A stretch of DNA of 64,000 nt from the NCBI GenBank assembly GCA_024291935.2, contig CM044322.1:68811405-68875404 (forward strand), in the 5' to 3' direction. The position numbers and the translations under genes were made by a program. Numbering within the stretch: position 1 is the first letter of the stretch; every line of letters starts with the position of its first letter. The stretch comes from Okapia johnstoni. Lineage: Eukaryota; Chordata; Mammalia; Artiodactyla; Giraffidae. The notes beneath the pieces were generated by a model. It did no database searches. It saw only the letters and a list, made by a program, of their open reading frames with translations, and had not been told where the DNA came from. Positions 34,987-62,899 of the stretch are shown in pieces.

Positions 34987-35195
34987 GCTTCCCTGGTGGC
35001 TCAGACGAAGAATCCACCTACAATGCAGGAGATGTGGGTTCAATCCCTGGGTCTGGAAGATCCACTGGAGAAGGAAATGGCAACCCACTCCAGTATACTT
35101 GCTTGGGAAATCCCATGGACAGAGGAGCCTGGCAGGCTACAGTCCACGGGGTCGCAAAGAGTTGGACACCACTGAGCAACTAACACTAGCACAAA
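34987..35195 (+). repeat. BovA SINE
   Basis: gcttccctggtggctcagac to gttggacaccactgagcaac. Confidence 0.88.
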
Positions 35196-36660
35196 ACGGC
35201 TTGGAGAGTTTTCCAAGGAAATTACACCCTTGACACTCTTGTCATTGTTTCTGCTCCAGATATACTGCTAAAACTCTATATATTTAGCACTTTCTCTCAA
35301 TTTCAAACTAGGAGAATTCGTAAGTAATTTTAATGCTATCAGAGCTCTTGGGTTTATAGAATTTATAATTGTTTTACTGTTACTATGAACATTTCAATTT
35401 ATATCATTGCTAACGGCCCTAGAGAGTGTTCCAAGTTCCTTTATCATTAATATTTGCTATCATAAATATAACTATTATGTAAAAATAGCCTTGGTCAAGG
35501 TCACTCATAAGGGGGAAGGCATTCCCAGCAAGAAAGCATGGATTACAGACCTGCTGTTAACTGTTTCCTTTCCAATAATAAACTCTAGAAAGAGTACAGA
35601 AACTTTCCTTTAGACATAGCATGGCAATTCAAAAGTGATCATTAAACACTGAGTTAATAAATAAAGCTCTAGAATGTTGATAATGCATGGCAGTAATGAT
35701 CCCACTATCATTTTGAAATGTTAATGGAACTTGATAAATGAGTTGCCAGTTAAAAACAATTGGAAATATATACACAGTCTAACAATTTGAGAATAGTTTT
35801 AAAGAAGCTAGCTTCAAATACATTTTGCATGTCACTATTTTGTGTATGTATTATGTACCATATATTATCCTGCTTTGTATGTGATTTTAAAACTTAGCTG
35901 TATTTTTTAATAAAAAAATAACTTTTATTCTATTTTTTATTACAAAAGCAATATATATTACTCAAAAATTTTAGCATGATTTTATTTATCCAGGAGATAA
36001 ACTTTTCTCCAGAGAAATGCATCTCTTGGTTTATACTTATAATAAAAATCAATGAAAAAAAAAAGTATTCAAAAGAAACCCACTGTGCCTTAACATATTT
36101 ATTATCCTTTTCCAGAAGACAGATACTACATTCTGAAATTTTAATTTAAGGTAATACTATGGACATTAAACTTAAACTACCTAAATTTCTACCAAAAAAA
36201 AACTGAACACAAATAACCATACATACAAGCAGACATTAATATAGAGATTTAAAATACCTTATGTGGATGAATAAATAACTAAATAACATTATCAGATCAT
36301 CAAAAGACAATATATTTAGATGCAGAAAGAAACCTGCATCACCGAACAAAATCATTACAGTACAACATGCTATGAGCAGACAGATAAAAATTACCTGCTA
36401 CAGAGCAGAGTCAGGAGACCTTTCTGAAGGCAGCCTTGTGCATTAAAATAAGGCCTTAGTTGCTGGTTGCTGAACTGCCAGCAGCCCAGTGCATCACACC
36501 TTAGATAACAGAGCCCTGTATCATCCACAATATTAAAGAACCATTTGGGAAAAGCTGCATTGCATTACTTTTCTTGCTACTCACCCTCTTGCCCAGCAAG
36601 TGGGCCATCTGAATGAAAAGGGGAAAAAAGTTTTAAAAGCTAGAAATCTACTATTCTTAC

Positions 36661-36661
36661 C

Positions 36662-36706
<45 letters not shown>
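36661..36706. repeat. (A)n(TA)n microsatellite
   Basis: A run of A followed by about 15 TA units. Confidence 0.85.
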
Positions 36707-36710
<4 letters not shown>

Positions 36711-36900
36711 TTGTATGATATAGTATCCTTGGGAGCTTCTATATCCTCTTTCAGGAGCAGAGGCATATTAAAATCTCATCTACAGAGACATATTTGTACA
36801 TCTGACAATCACTGATCCAGGGAATAATTACTTGGTTTATCTTCAAGGGAAACCACATGATCAATGCATTGAGGTGGGGGAGCTGGGAACCAAGGTTCTG

Positions 36901-39159
36901 CATGAAAGACCAGTAGACTACAATGGTGACAACTAGCCAAGAGGAAGGGATTAGAAGACCAGATGCTCTTAAAGCCACAGCCACAGCTTTCTTAGCTACT
37001 GTATCACGGCAGCAGACCTCCCCAAAGGGCAGGTCTCCCTACACCTGTCTTGACACCAAAAGAACTCCCTGGGAGAGGTGATTCCCAAGGAAACTTCATT
37101 TACTTCTTCACGTGATCCAAATGGCACCCTACTTTTCTCTCCATCCCTCATTCCCAACCACCAAAGAGATGACATCAGCCCTCTTAAATCTGAGAGGCAT
37201 ACAGTATCAGTATCAGTAGAGAGCACAGCTTCTACAGAACAGAACTCAGAAGAAGGGCACCCATTTCGGGGAGTCTTGCAGTCAGATCCTGCCCTCAAGG
37301 GGCCTGGAACAAGAACAACTTCTCTAAATGAAAAGGTGGCTACTGATACTGCTCTTCCATCTCCGCAGGAGAGATCTTTTGGGGACTAAATTTCTCAGAT
37401 ACCTTCCATCCACCTGGTGAATTTGCCTCTTGCTTCAGATGTGATGGAATAAGTGACCTATTACACTCTAGCCTGTGCACCTGGAGTGGATGCAGAGTCC
37501 AGCTCTTACAGCACAGAAAAGGTTTGCGGGAGAGTTCAGCCCTCTCACGAGGCAACAACTAAATCTGAAGTGCTGCATCTGTACATTAGGCAAAGAATAT
37601 CCAGCCAGGAGGACAGTCACTGGTCAGATGTTAAACTGCTGAAACAGAACAGGATTGGCCAACATGGGCCAAACCCAGCAGAGAGGTGATCAAAACACAC
37701 CAGCTCAGGCTGTGAAACGTTTGCAGGCACAGGGAAGCCGAGCTTTTCAGGGTGACTGACGTTTCCATTAGGCATGAGGGGAAGAAATAGGGGGCAGCTT
37801 TTCCAGGCTCACTCGGGCGGCCCCGAATGTCCGAGCCCAACGGGACTTCCTGCTCCAGCCCCAGTGGAGCTGACATGCCCAGGTCTTCAGCAGACCCCAG
37901 TCTCCGGGAGCGGTGTGGCCTCGGCCTCCACGCCATCAGGAGGGCGACGTGGGGGGCGCTGGAGACGGGAGCCTGCGCGCGGCCTGCGAGGTCTCTGCCT
38001 AGGAGCCGGAGAGGAAGAGAGACACAGCTGTTACACCACCGCCCAGGCGCTAAGGCAGGAAGTCGAGCAGAACCCCTCCCTTGCCCTGCCAGTGCCCCCG
38101 GCGCTCACCGCCCCCACACCCACACACACGCTGGACACGCTGACGGGCCTGCACACATCTCTCTCCTCTTGGGAATCAGACAGACTCTTAACGGACTCAT
38201 CCCAGGCTTCTTTCCCTGAGGAAGCTGACCCTTGGGACCACGTCAGACCAGGCACTCCTTCCAGACCCAAGGCAGGAGGTGAAAGCGGTCAGGGCCCCGT
38301 GCTTAAAGTACGCAGAGCTACATCGGCCAAAAGCCCAGGCCAAAGACAGTGATACTGCAGCGGGCAGGGGCTCCTTGGCTTCTGACGAGGGTCTCTACTG
38401 CTGTAGGTCTCCGGGTCCATCCTGAAATCGGTCATCAGAGCAGAAACCAAGTTTCTCCCATAAACTGAGATCCAATATTCGACCTTGTGAGAAATTCCTC
38501 CCCCTAGAACAGTGTTTCCCAAGTGTTAAATGCGCATCTGAATTGCCTGGTCATCCAGGAAGATTCTGATTCAGCAGGCCTGGGGTGGGAGCCAAGAGCC
38601 TACATGTCTAATGAGCTCCTATTTCCTTGTTAACAAGGAATAAAGCATGAGAATAGTGGCTTACTCCCATCTGTTTTTCCTACCCCAGAAGCAGTTAAAT
38701 GTCATTTTATTCCGCTGGCTGTAATCTCTTTTAAAGAAATTTTAATCTTTTAAACAGGAAGCTCATATTTTAGAAGCAACAGTCCACTAAATTCTAAGAG
38801 ATCTCCAAAGTTTTATTTTTCCCCCCAACAATGAGTTCCAAGTTGCTAGTGTGAGCCACAGCACAGAGTCCTTTTTTGATTTGAAAAAAATCAAAGGTAA
38901 TTCTCCCTTAATTCTTGTAGAGGCGCCAAAAAGGACACACAAAGTTCAGGTGCCTTCTACAATGTCCTTCTTATATTCCCCAGAAGGTGGTGCAAGAGAG
39001 CCACGCCTCCACCAAGCTCTCCAGTCAGTCCGTGCACTGGCTTTTGCTTGTCCGGGGCTCAATCATCAAGCAGTATGAGGCAAAGTTTCGGGGGTGGGGG
39101 AGTGGGTGGAGAACACAACCCGAAATATAAAACAAAAAACCCAGAAGGCTTCTGAGAGA
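36901..39159. other. intergenic unique block with a GC-rich patch
   Basis: Low repeat content compared with its surroundings. CpG-rich core at about 37790-38150. Several overlapping open frames (for example 37774-38352 on plus) follow from GC content rather than coding; no domain is recognisable. It lies just beyond the presumed PFKFB2 3' end. Confidence 0.4.
38508..38630 (+). repeat. MER5A-type hAT relic
   Basis: cagtgtttcccaagtg, gattctgattcagcaggcc and tctaatgagctcc follow the MER5A pattern. Confidence 0.75.
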
Positions 39160-39177
39160 TTCAAGTTACTCAACAAT

Positions 39178-39183
39178 TTTATT
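39178..39183 (-). promoter_or_regulatory. candidate distal PFKFB2 polyadenylation signal
   Basis: Canonical AATAAA on the minus strand, about 5.8 kb after the PFKFB2 stop, followed by a GT-rich stretch. It is placed as the likely distal end only by position. Confidence 0.35.
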
Positions 39184-40743
39184 TACCCATTCTACACACA
39201 CACACACAAAAACACATTTCAAATACATTTATACACCTTATAAGGATCTGAGTGCCATATTTTGACATCAATGTCACCAGATTAAATTAGAATGCTGCTA
39301 AGGATTTACATTCCTTCTTTCAACAGAGCTGTGCCTGGAAACCTGGAGGGCACCTCTACTAGTGTGGTTCCCAATTCAGTCCATTCCCAGCCCATAACCC
39401 AGTGAGCATCGTAACCCAGGGGTGCTCAGCCCATCCCAGCCCCTCCAGAGGGCATAGCTGGTGACCACTCCTTTGCTTTTGCCACAGGAAAACTATCACC
39501 ATATCAGGATGCATTGATTTTGCTATTTCTTGTCATACAAGAAATATACATATATATACACAAACAATTCAGGTACAAAGATCAATGAGTCATGGATCCC
39601 CAGTGAAAGGCTTACTGAAAAAAATACTTTTGCTAAAATTTCCTTTAAATTTTTATTAATTAGATTATGATTTAGAGCCAAGTGGATGGCAGACTAAAAA
39701 CAGCGGCATTATCCAACGGAATGCTACAGCCCATCACAAGGAAGCTGAGGACACAGAAAGTTCAGAAACTGAGATCCTGCCTAGAAATGGGGGAATGGGT
39801 AGGATGACTTCAAGCAAAGGCAGTGATATCAGGCTCTGAGCTCACACCTCCTTAGCTCAGTTTACGAAATAACTTACAAGTGAGGTTCAATATTCACTTT
39901 CTATAAAATGATTAGAGTTTGGCTGCTACTCTAAAAGAAAATGTCTACTGAAAATCATAGTGTACAGAACTTCCCCCTAAAGAAACTTCCTTTCTTTGTA
40001 GGACACGTGCAACAGAGAATTACAGTAACATGCATACAGTGTCAACCGGTAAAATTAGAAAACAGTCCTGTCAGCTTACAGATCTTAGCAGAGCCTGTCG
40101 GTTAATCAGCATAGGGACCCTACCACAGTCTGTCAGGCAGTCAGCATATAAATACTTCTAGATACAGTGTTTTGAACATGATGAGTCTAAATTAAAACCC
40201 TGGACATACTTCTGATATTTGTGTCACCTCGATCGCAAGTCAGAGCTCAACCCTGCCAATGCTGCAATCTGATTCAATTGTAAACCAAATTAAAATTAAA
40301 ATACATAATTCCAAGAAAATTAAAATGTCTAATTCAAATTAAAATATTTTAAAATGTATACTGGAAAACCTGTGTAAAGTTATGAAATTTCTGGAAAACA
40401 AACACATGGCTTCTGGGCTTAGGAAAGATGATGGAATGTGCACAAGAGTACACAACCCAGACAGAGTTCCCTCAATTATCAGACACGTGCTCCCCTCCTC
40501 CCGTGGCTACGCCAAGCATCAGTGAGTTTCTCTGGTATGCAGAACTCCTACTCACAAAGACATCATAACGTGGATTTATTTCCAAACAGCTATATCCTGT
40601 TTCTTCAAACTGCCAGTGCCTTTGAAGATCAAATGTGGGTTGTAAAGAGGAACACCCAGAACCTCACAGGAACACTCAACCGTTTAGTTTAGGTAAGATA
40701 CAAATATCTTGTTCTCCTAACTCTAACTTCTTGAAGGTTGGTG

Positions 40744-40895
40744 GAAAGTGAAAGTAAAGTCGCTCAGTCGTACCCGACTCTTTGCGACCCCATGGACTGC
40801 AGCCTACCAGGCTTCTCCGGCCACAGGATTTTCCAGGCAAGAGTACTGGAGTGGGCTGCCATTTCCTTCTCCAGGGGATCTTCCTGACCAGGGAG
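40744..40895 (-). repeat. Bov-tA SINE, partial
   Basis: Reverse unit from gtaaagtcgctcagtcg to ggggatcttcctgacc. Confidence 0.85.
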
Positions 40896-41280
40896 GGAGG
40901 ACAAAAAAACACACAAAAAACAAAAACCAGAGACATGGATATGGAGCAGACACCTAGCACAATGCATCTTTTAAGAGATTTTCTTATTGTACTTTCAAAC
41001 TGAATGCAAAACAATCTCTTTACCAAAACCAAAGCAAAGATAATACAAATAATAAATAAGAGCTAAATTCCATTTAAGGATTAAGATACAGGAAAAAAAG
41101 CCAGCTCACTAATCTGCTTAAGATTCCTCTTCAAATCTGTCACAGAATTCCTCATTCAGTTTTAAAGCAGAAAAAAGATAATTGAATACACAGTGATTTT
41201 TCCTTTCCCCATTTTCTAACAATAGATTGAATGTTAAAGCCTTCACCTATTTCTCCCATAACATAGGAGTCACTTAACAT

Positions 41281-41452
41281 AACAAGTCACTTTGCAACCC
41301 CATGGCCTATACAGTCCATGGAATTCTCCAGGCCAGAATACTGGAATGGGGAGCCTTTCCCTTTTCCATGGGAACTTCCCAACCCAGGGATTGAACCCAG
41401 GTCTCCCACATTGCAGGTGGATTCTTTACCAGTGGAGCCACAAGGGAAGTCC
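41281..41452 (-). repeat. BovA SINE in putative PFKFB2 3' UTR
   Basis: Reverse, tail-truncated SINE (gcaaccccatggcctatac to gccacaagggaagtcc). Confidence 0.85.
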
Positions 41453-41564
41453 AGCATAACTGAAAGCCTCAACAAAAGGTGCTCTGGAGTTTACCCTTAT
41501 TAGGATTTGTGATAGAGACATAATCATAGTAACGTGTACATATTACTGATACACATGCACGGGG

Positions 41565-41785
41565 GCTTCCCTGGTGGTTCAGGTGGTAAAGAATCTGCCT
41601 GCAATATGGGCGATCTGGGTTCGATCCCTGGGATAGAAAGATGTTCTGGAGGAGGGCATGACAACCCACTCCAGTATCCTTGCCTGGAGAATCCCCATGG
41701 ACAGAGGAGCCTGGCGGGCTAGAGTCCATGGCGTCGCAAAGAGTTGGACACGACTGAGCGACTAAGCACAGCACAGCACACACTC
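41565..41785 (+). repeat. BovA SINE in putative PFKFB2 3' UTR
   Basis: gggcttccctggtggttcag to gttggacacgactgagcgac, followed by a (GCACA)n tail. It is the opposite orientation to the SINE 113 bases away. Confidence 0.88.
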
Positions 41786-41940
41786 AGGTAAGAAGGGGAG
41801 AGAAGGACAGAATTCCTCTAATATGTGGAGTAAAAGCTCTATTCCAGTCTACGCTCTCCTGACTTCTTCCTGCTGAAGCTTCTCTGGAGGGATCTTGCTC
41901 TAAAACCAACGGATGCTGAAATCCTTGCCATCGTCAAGTT

Positions 41941-42003
41941 CTAATTTCTGGTGTCCATCATGAGATTGAGCCCACCTCTGGCTTCTCTTCTTGGGGAAGC
42001 AAA
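41941..42003 (-). CDS. candidate alternative last coding exon of PFKFB2
   Basis: An AG acceptor at 42005-42004, after a pyrimidine-containing stretch, precedes a frame that begins FASPRREARGG and stops (TAG) after 20 codons. Exon 14 ends on a whole codon, so joining it here is in frame and would replace the phosphorylated tail. Human PFKFB2 is known to have a shorter isoform of about 471 residues with a different C-terminus; this join would give 471. The assignment is inference: the acceptor is mediocre and no transcript was checked. Confidence 0.35.
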   Translation of the reverse strand, partial: FASPRREARGGLNLMMDTRN

Positions 42004-42502
42004 CTGTCACATGGGGAGGTGGCGAAGTATCAGTAGGCTGAGGATCCTGGTGACCACCCCCATGCCCTGCATCTAATGCGCCGAGGACCCCGGTGAGCAC
42101 CCCCGTGCCCTGCGTCTAATGCAGGGGACTGTAACAGGGGAACATGATGCTGGTTCGTTAGAGAATTCTCTTCTCACTAAGAGTACAAACAGCCGAAAGC
42201 CAGCTGGGGATTAAATGTTCTTTCTCATGCATCAGCTCTGAATCACTCTCACCTCACAGCAACAGAAAAGACCGAATGCCCATTTGGGCTAAAGAAGCCA
42301 CCAGCTAAACAAAGCTAAACAAGGCAGCCTTGTAAAAGTGCCACACGCATCTCCCAGACCCCATCATCCTGGGGGACAGTCCCACCTCCCAATCCTTTGT
42401 CTCATAAGTGGAGGACAAGAGAAAAGGCAGAAGGAAATCTCTACTCCACTTCGACACCCACATTCATAGACTCAGTGTGTTGCTCTTTCACAACTGTTCG
42501 TT

Positions 42503-42508
42503 TATTAT
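42503..42508 (-). promoter_or_regulatory. candidate internal polyadenylation signal
   Basis: AATAAA on the minus strand, 2.4 kb after the PFKFB2 stop. It could give a shorter 3' UTR; nothing else supports its use. Confidence 0.2.
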
Positions 42509-43077
42509 AAATCACACGCCCGCTCCTAAAATAACCTTCTTCAGGGAAGGACCTCTTCTCCTGTTTGTGTCTCCTTCCTCCACCACCAGCCACCCAGCCC
42601 AGAGCTCCACAGGCACGGATGCCAAATACACATCATATAATGCCTCGACAGGAATAGGAGGTTACCTTACGTCTGGAAGGCAATTTTGAGCAGAATCTAG
42701 GCAAGTGGCCTTTGAAAACTGGCTGTGATGTCCAACATACTTAGGATGTAGGAATAAAGGACTCAAGGTTACAAGCCAGCTGCCTGTGATAACCCTTATC
42801 ATCCCACAAGTTTCATCTCAGTACTTCTCTCCAGTGTGCTTAAAACTCTCAGCTGCTATCACAGGTCATCTACATGATGTACAGATCTGTTCCACATCGC
42901 CCTGCAATGTAAAGGGTAAAAGCTGAACAGGTTGCTGCTGCCTGAAGTAACAATGAAGGGGTGACTTCATTCAATACTGTGATCAGCTCACACAGCTAAC
43001 TCCAGGGAACTGTTCTTTCAGAACTATGAGAAATTCAGAATTCCTCGGTTGACACTTTGTCCAAGGAACTATTGCCC

Positions 43078-43268
43078 CAGTGTTTCTCAAACCAACATCA
43101 TAAAATGGAGTTCTGACTTGGAAGTGTGATTCAGAATCATCAGAGAAGCTATTTAAAGACCCTAATCCTTGAGACAGAGTCAGAATTAAGCCTAGAGTGG
43201 ATCCAGGCCTGAGTATGTTTTACAGGTTCTACAGGGGACTCTCATGCATACTCCTAGATGAGAAGCAC
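43078..43268 (+). repeat. MER5-like hAT relic
   Basis: cagtgtttctcaaaccaac, gattcagaatcatcagagaag and ctcatgcatactcctag resemble the family, diverged. Confidence 0.5.
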
Positions 43269-43282
43269 AACAAAAGGTATCC

Positions 43283-43405
43283 TGTTGTTCAGTCACTCAG
43301 TCATGTCCGACTACCACTCCAGGGACTGCAGCACACCAGGCTTCCCTGTCCTTCACTGTGTCCTGGAGTTTGCTCAAATTCATGTACATTGAGTCGGTGA
43401 TGCTA
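43283..43405 (-). repeat. Bov-B 3' fragment
   Basis: Reverse copy of the Bov-B end: gttcagtcactcagtcatg to gtcggtgatgctatc, including the gtttgctcaaattcatg block specific to Bov-B. Confidence 0.8.
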
Positions 43406-43842
43406 TCAAAGGTCTCCTATTACCAAATAAGAACATCCCTGGCAAATAGCTAACTATCTATCACTGGTTACCTCTAAGAGACAGATTGATAACTTTGAGG
43501 TGGGGAGTCCTCTCTCTCTTTTAAACATCTCATGAGAAACCTAGACTTGCCTTTCAGATAAATGCACATACATGTATTCGCATCTTTTGTATTCAAAATT
43601 GGTGGGGAGTATGCCATTGCGGGCCACCAAGGAGCTAAGAATCATGACTCTAAGCATTTTCAGTTTAACCCTGCAGAGAAAATAAAATGATACAGGTAAA
43701 TAGTTAAGAGCTAGATCCCACTGGATTCCAAGACTCCTCTGGACATCAAGATGAGATAAAACAATACCTTTAGTGAGGGAGATTAAATTTAACACTAGGT
43801 TTTCCCAACATTTGGGGAAAAATTTGTTCATTTAAAAAAATT

Positions 43843-43892
43843 TTTAACTTAAAAACCAATATTCAATATCGAATATTGGTTTTTAAGTTAAA
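43843..43892. repeat. perfect 22-bp inverted repeat with a 6-base loop
   Basis: Left arm 43843-43864 and right arm 43871-43892 are exact reverse complements (core ccaatattc/gaatattgg) separated by aatatc. It lies in the putative PFKFB2 3' UTR, where the RNA would fold into a long A/U-rich hairpin. Confidence 0.9.
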
Positions 43893-44948
43893 CAAAGGAA
43901 TAGTGTTGAATATTACTAGAAAACAGTGTGAACCCTTCTCTGCCTTTCCCTTGAGCAATTCAGACCTCGGCAATGACTCCTGAATCTAAGTCTGTCCCTC
44001 TAACAGTCCCAGACAGAGGCCACTGGCTTTGGCAGGAAAGTTCCTGTGGTTGGCAAAGAAGCTGGGAGCCACTGGAGAAAAGGGATGCCTGCCCTCCAAG
44101 GGCCGTACAAGAGCTAGAGACCGGCCTTCTCTCCTAACCTCACCCCGCTGCAGCCTAGAGACCTACGTCTGAAAAGGACAAACCAAGGTATTTCCCACAG
44201 ACCGAGAGCCAGCTTCCCTCAGGGCACTGGAGACTTTGGGATTGCTTCTCACGCAAGGGGACAAGAATTCTCATCCTATGTCTCCCTGCAGGCTTTAGAG
44301 CATCTGTGGATGTTCTGTGGCCTGGGCTGACCCCTGCAGGACCTGACTTCCGAGGAAGGGACAAGGGAAAAGAAAGGCTCCCCCAGGGCAGATCCACCGA
44401 GACCCACTGCAGAGAACAGCAACAGAGGCCAGACTCCCCTGACACCCACCGCCCCTCCCGTCCTCAACAGACACACGGGGCCACACGTCACACCACAACC
44501 CAAAGGGGACGTGAGAGGGAGGAAGACAGCAGGCAGGCACGGACTGCGGGGAGCACACTTCGGAGAGACAAAGGTGGAGAGGAAAGGGGCCCCACTTTAC
44601 CAACATAAGGATGTGACTGAATTTATAGACGCTGTGGACGGACAGGAACATAGCATGCTCAGCCTCAGCCCCAGCCGTGCCAGTCACCCCAGGAGAGGGG
44701 AGCCCTTCTCCCCCTCCTCCAAACCACCCTGACCTGGCCTGAAACACCCAGCTCGCCAGCTTGCCCCTGGGCAGGGAGACGGCTCACACAGTGGACTAGC
44801 TAAGGTTGGTCTAGAAACATGTGACCTCACATTCTTTGCTGAGATTCACGGTGTGGGGCCAGGAGGGGGGGGTGGGGGCTGGAGGTCACATGACTCCTCA
44901 GTGATTAGTGATGAGGGCAGGGGGCCAGGATGGGAGGGAGACACACGG

Positions 44949-61408
<16,460 letters not shown>

Positions 61409-61426
61409 GGTAACTCTTCAGGAGGT

Positions 61427-62320
61427 CTGGAAGGGACAAAAGGAACGTAAAGAAGGGAAGGAAGGAAAGAACCCTCAGAACACTCAAAAGAGGACCACTG
61501 AGGTACAAGTGAAAGAACCCTGGGCCAAGTGTCAAATCCAGCCCTCCTTCTCTCAGTTAATAGCTACATGCCCTAGGATAAGTCATGAATATCCCCAGCC
61601 CTCTGTTTCCTTATCTATGAACAGCTGCACCAGAACCTTGCATTTATAATGCTGACTTAGGAGTTTACACTCACATAAATTATCTCCTTCAATCCTTCCA
61701 ATAATCCTGTAATAAAACAGATTTTGCTACCATTGCTACTTCTCCCCATTTTAGATCGAAAAACTGAGGTTAATCAAATTAAATGGCTTATCCAAGTTCC
61801 TTCCTAACCTCAGATTCCAGGTTAAGAATCTGGGGAGGGTAGTGGCATCAGGTGGAGGTGGGGTGGGTTGTGAATAGATCAAGTTCATTATCATAAAGCA
61901 ATTGCAGTCCAATGGTAGGATTCAGTTCTGGGGGGGTAAAAAAAAATGAGAAGTGGGAACATCTCAAACATGTCCCCTAAAGGAAACGCCGCAGCTGGAT
62001 CCGGGGACAGCCCCCGGATGTTACCACTTTCCTTTGTGGTGTTCTTACTCTTAACCCCTGGTCCGCACCCCCTCTCCATACATCTCCTGGGAAGTAGTCG
62101 ATGGAAGAATCATCGGGCAACTAGATGTGGTAAATAACTTTCCCAAGGTCACCTGCAACATAAGGGGTAAGTCCTGACTCTTAACTGGGGTGGGAGAGCC
62201 CCGAGTTCACTCCTCAATCCCAGACAAGGGACTCGTGAGAAAGACCCTCAGTGCCTCAGGGACCCTCCAGTTCTTCCACTGACCACGCACATCCTCTGAA
62301 CTCACACATCAGCTGCGGCT
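61427..62320. other. PFKFB2 intron 1 with MIR relics
   Basis: Plus-strand MIR-like sequence is seen at about 61500-61640 and 61655-61800, with the conserved core about leaving a pool and the calcium-like 'cccattttagatcgaaaaactgagg' style motif common to MIR tails. The rest is unique intron with no gene signal. Confidence 0.45.
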
Positions 62321-62790
62321 CTGGGTCCCTAAACGTACGCACTCCAGGTAATGCCTGGCGTGGGGGCGGGGGGAACCCGGACTTGCCCCAAACAGCGAGG
62401 CTTCATCTTCCCGGACATCATCAAGGTCCAGGCAGCCCCTCTCCTGTCGCCTGCCAAGCCCCTCCAAGGTGCTGCACAGCCGCCATTCACCCTAAGATCC
62501 CTCCCTCCTGCGGCCCCGGTACCTACCCGTCGAGGTTAACAGGAGGGAGCCGACTCTGGGGCCGGGGTCCGGCGCACCAGCCGCCGGTGGGTCATGTGCC
62601 TCGTCCGGCCCCGCCCACCCCGGCCTCAGCCCTCACCTGGAGAGGTTCCTCGGCCAATCGAGCGCCCGCGGGCTCCGGGGGGCGGGGCTCGGGCGGGGCT
62701 CGCGGACGCTAGCTCGGGCAGGAGGAGGGACCTGTGAAGGTGAACTCGCGAGCTCACGAGTCTCCCGGAGCTGTGGAGGTTGGCTACTCC

Positions 62791-62803
62791 GTTGCTTGGC
62801 AAC
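62791..62803. promoter_or_regulatory. X-box-like RFX site
   Basis: GTTGCTTGGCAAC is a perfect inverted repeat of GTTGC/GCAAC with a 3-base spacer. This is the form bound by RFX-family factors in promoters. Confidence 0.5.
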
Positions 62804-62855
62804 TAGCACGGCTGGGGGCGGGGTTAATAAAAGCCGGATTTTTTTTTTTTCGTAC

Positions 62856-62866
62856 TATCGCGAGAG
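62856..62866. promoter_or_regulatory. TCGCGAGA-type core promoter element
   Basis: TATCGCGAGAG is one mismatch from the TCTCGCGAGA element found in CpG-island promoters and bound by BANP. It lies 53 bases beyond the X-box, on the side away from PFKFB2, so it may serve a plus-strand start. Confidence 0.35.
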
Positions 62867-62899
62867 TGAACTAGTGGACGTCTTGAGGGGGTGTGGCTT

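Larger units (their letters stand above)
33800..36900. other. intergenic with old repeats
   Basis: AT-rich. A diverged DNA-transposon-like piece lies at about 34365-34510 (gtgaacctttttctggggag). It produces a 108-codon frame at 34326-34652 that I do not regard as coding. An (A)n(TA)n microsatellite lies at 36661-36706. No gene seen. Confidence 0.45.
39160..44948 (-). other. PFKFB2: putative long PFKFB2 3' UTR with inserted repeats
   Basis: Downstream of the stop there is no other gene for many kilobases. Human PFKFB2 mRNA has a 3' UTR of several kilobases. AATAAA on the minus strand is seen at 39178-39183, and another candidate near 42503-42508. The end chosen is inference from spacing. The stretch also holds an unusual hairpin (43843-43892), SINEs and a candidate alternative last exon (41941-42003). 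Confidence 0.45.
62320..62880. promoter_or_regulatory. CpG-rich promoter region of PFKFB2
   Basis: This is the most CpG-dense stretch of the window, with GC boxes at about 62680-62700 and 62814-62823. A possible noncoding PFKFB2 exon 1 ends at 62527 on the minus strand, before GGTAGGT. In human, PFKFB2 and YOD1 are head to head over a shared CpG promoter, and the layout here agrees, though no YOD1 coding exon is recognisable. Confidence 0.65.

Noticed and set aside
37774..38352. 192-codon plus-strand open frame in the GC-rich patch
   Set aside because: Open in several frames because of GC content; sequence is low in recognisable structure and has no homolog I know.
62251..62712. 153-codon plus-strand frame in the CpG island, considered as a YOD1 first exon
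   Set aside because: It does not resemble the YOD1 N-terminus and is explained by high GC content.
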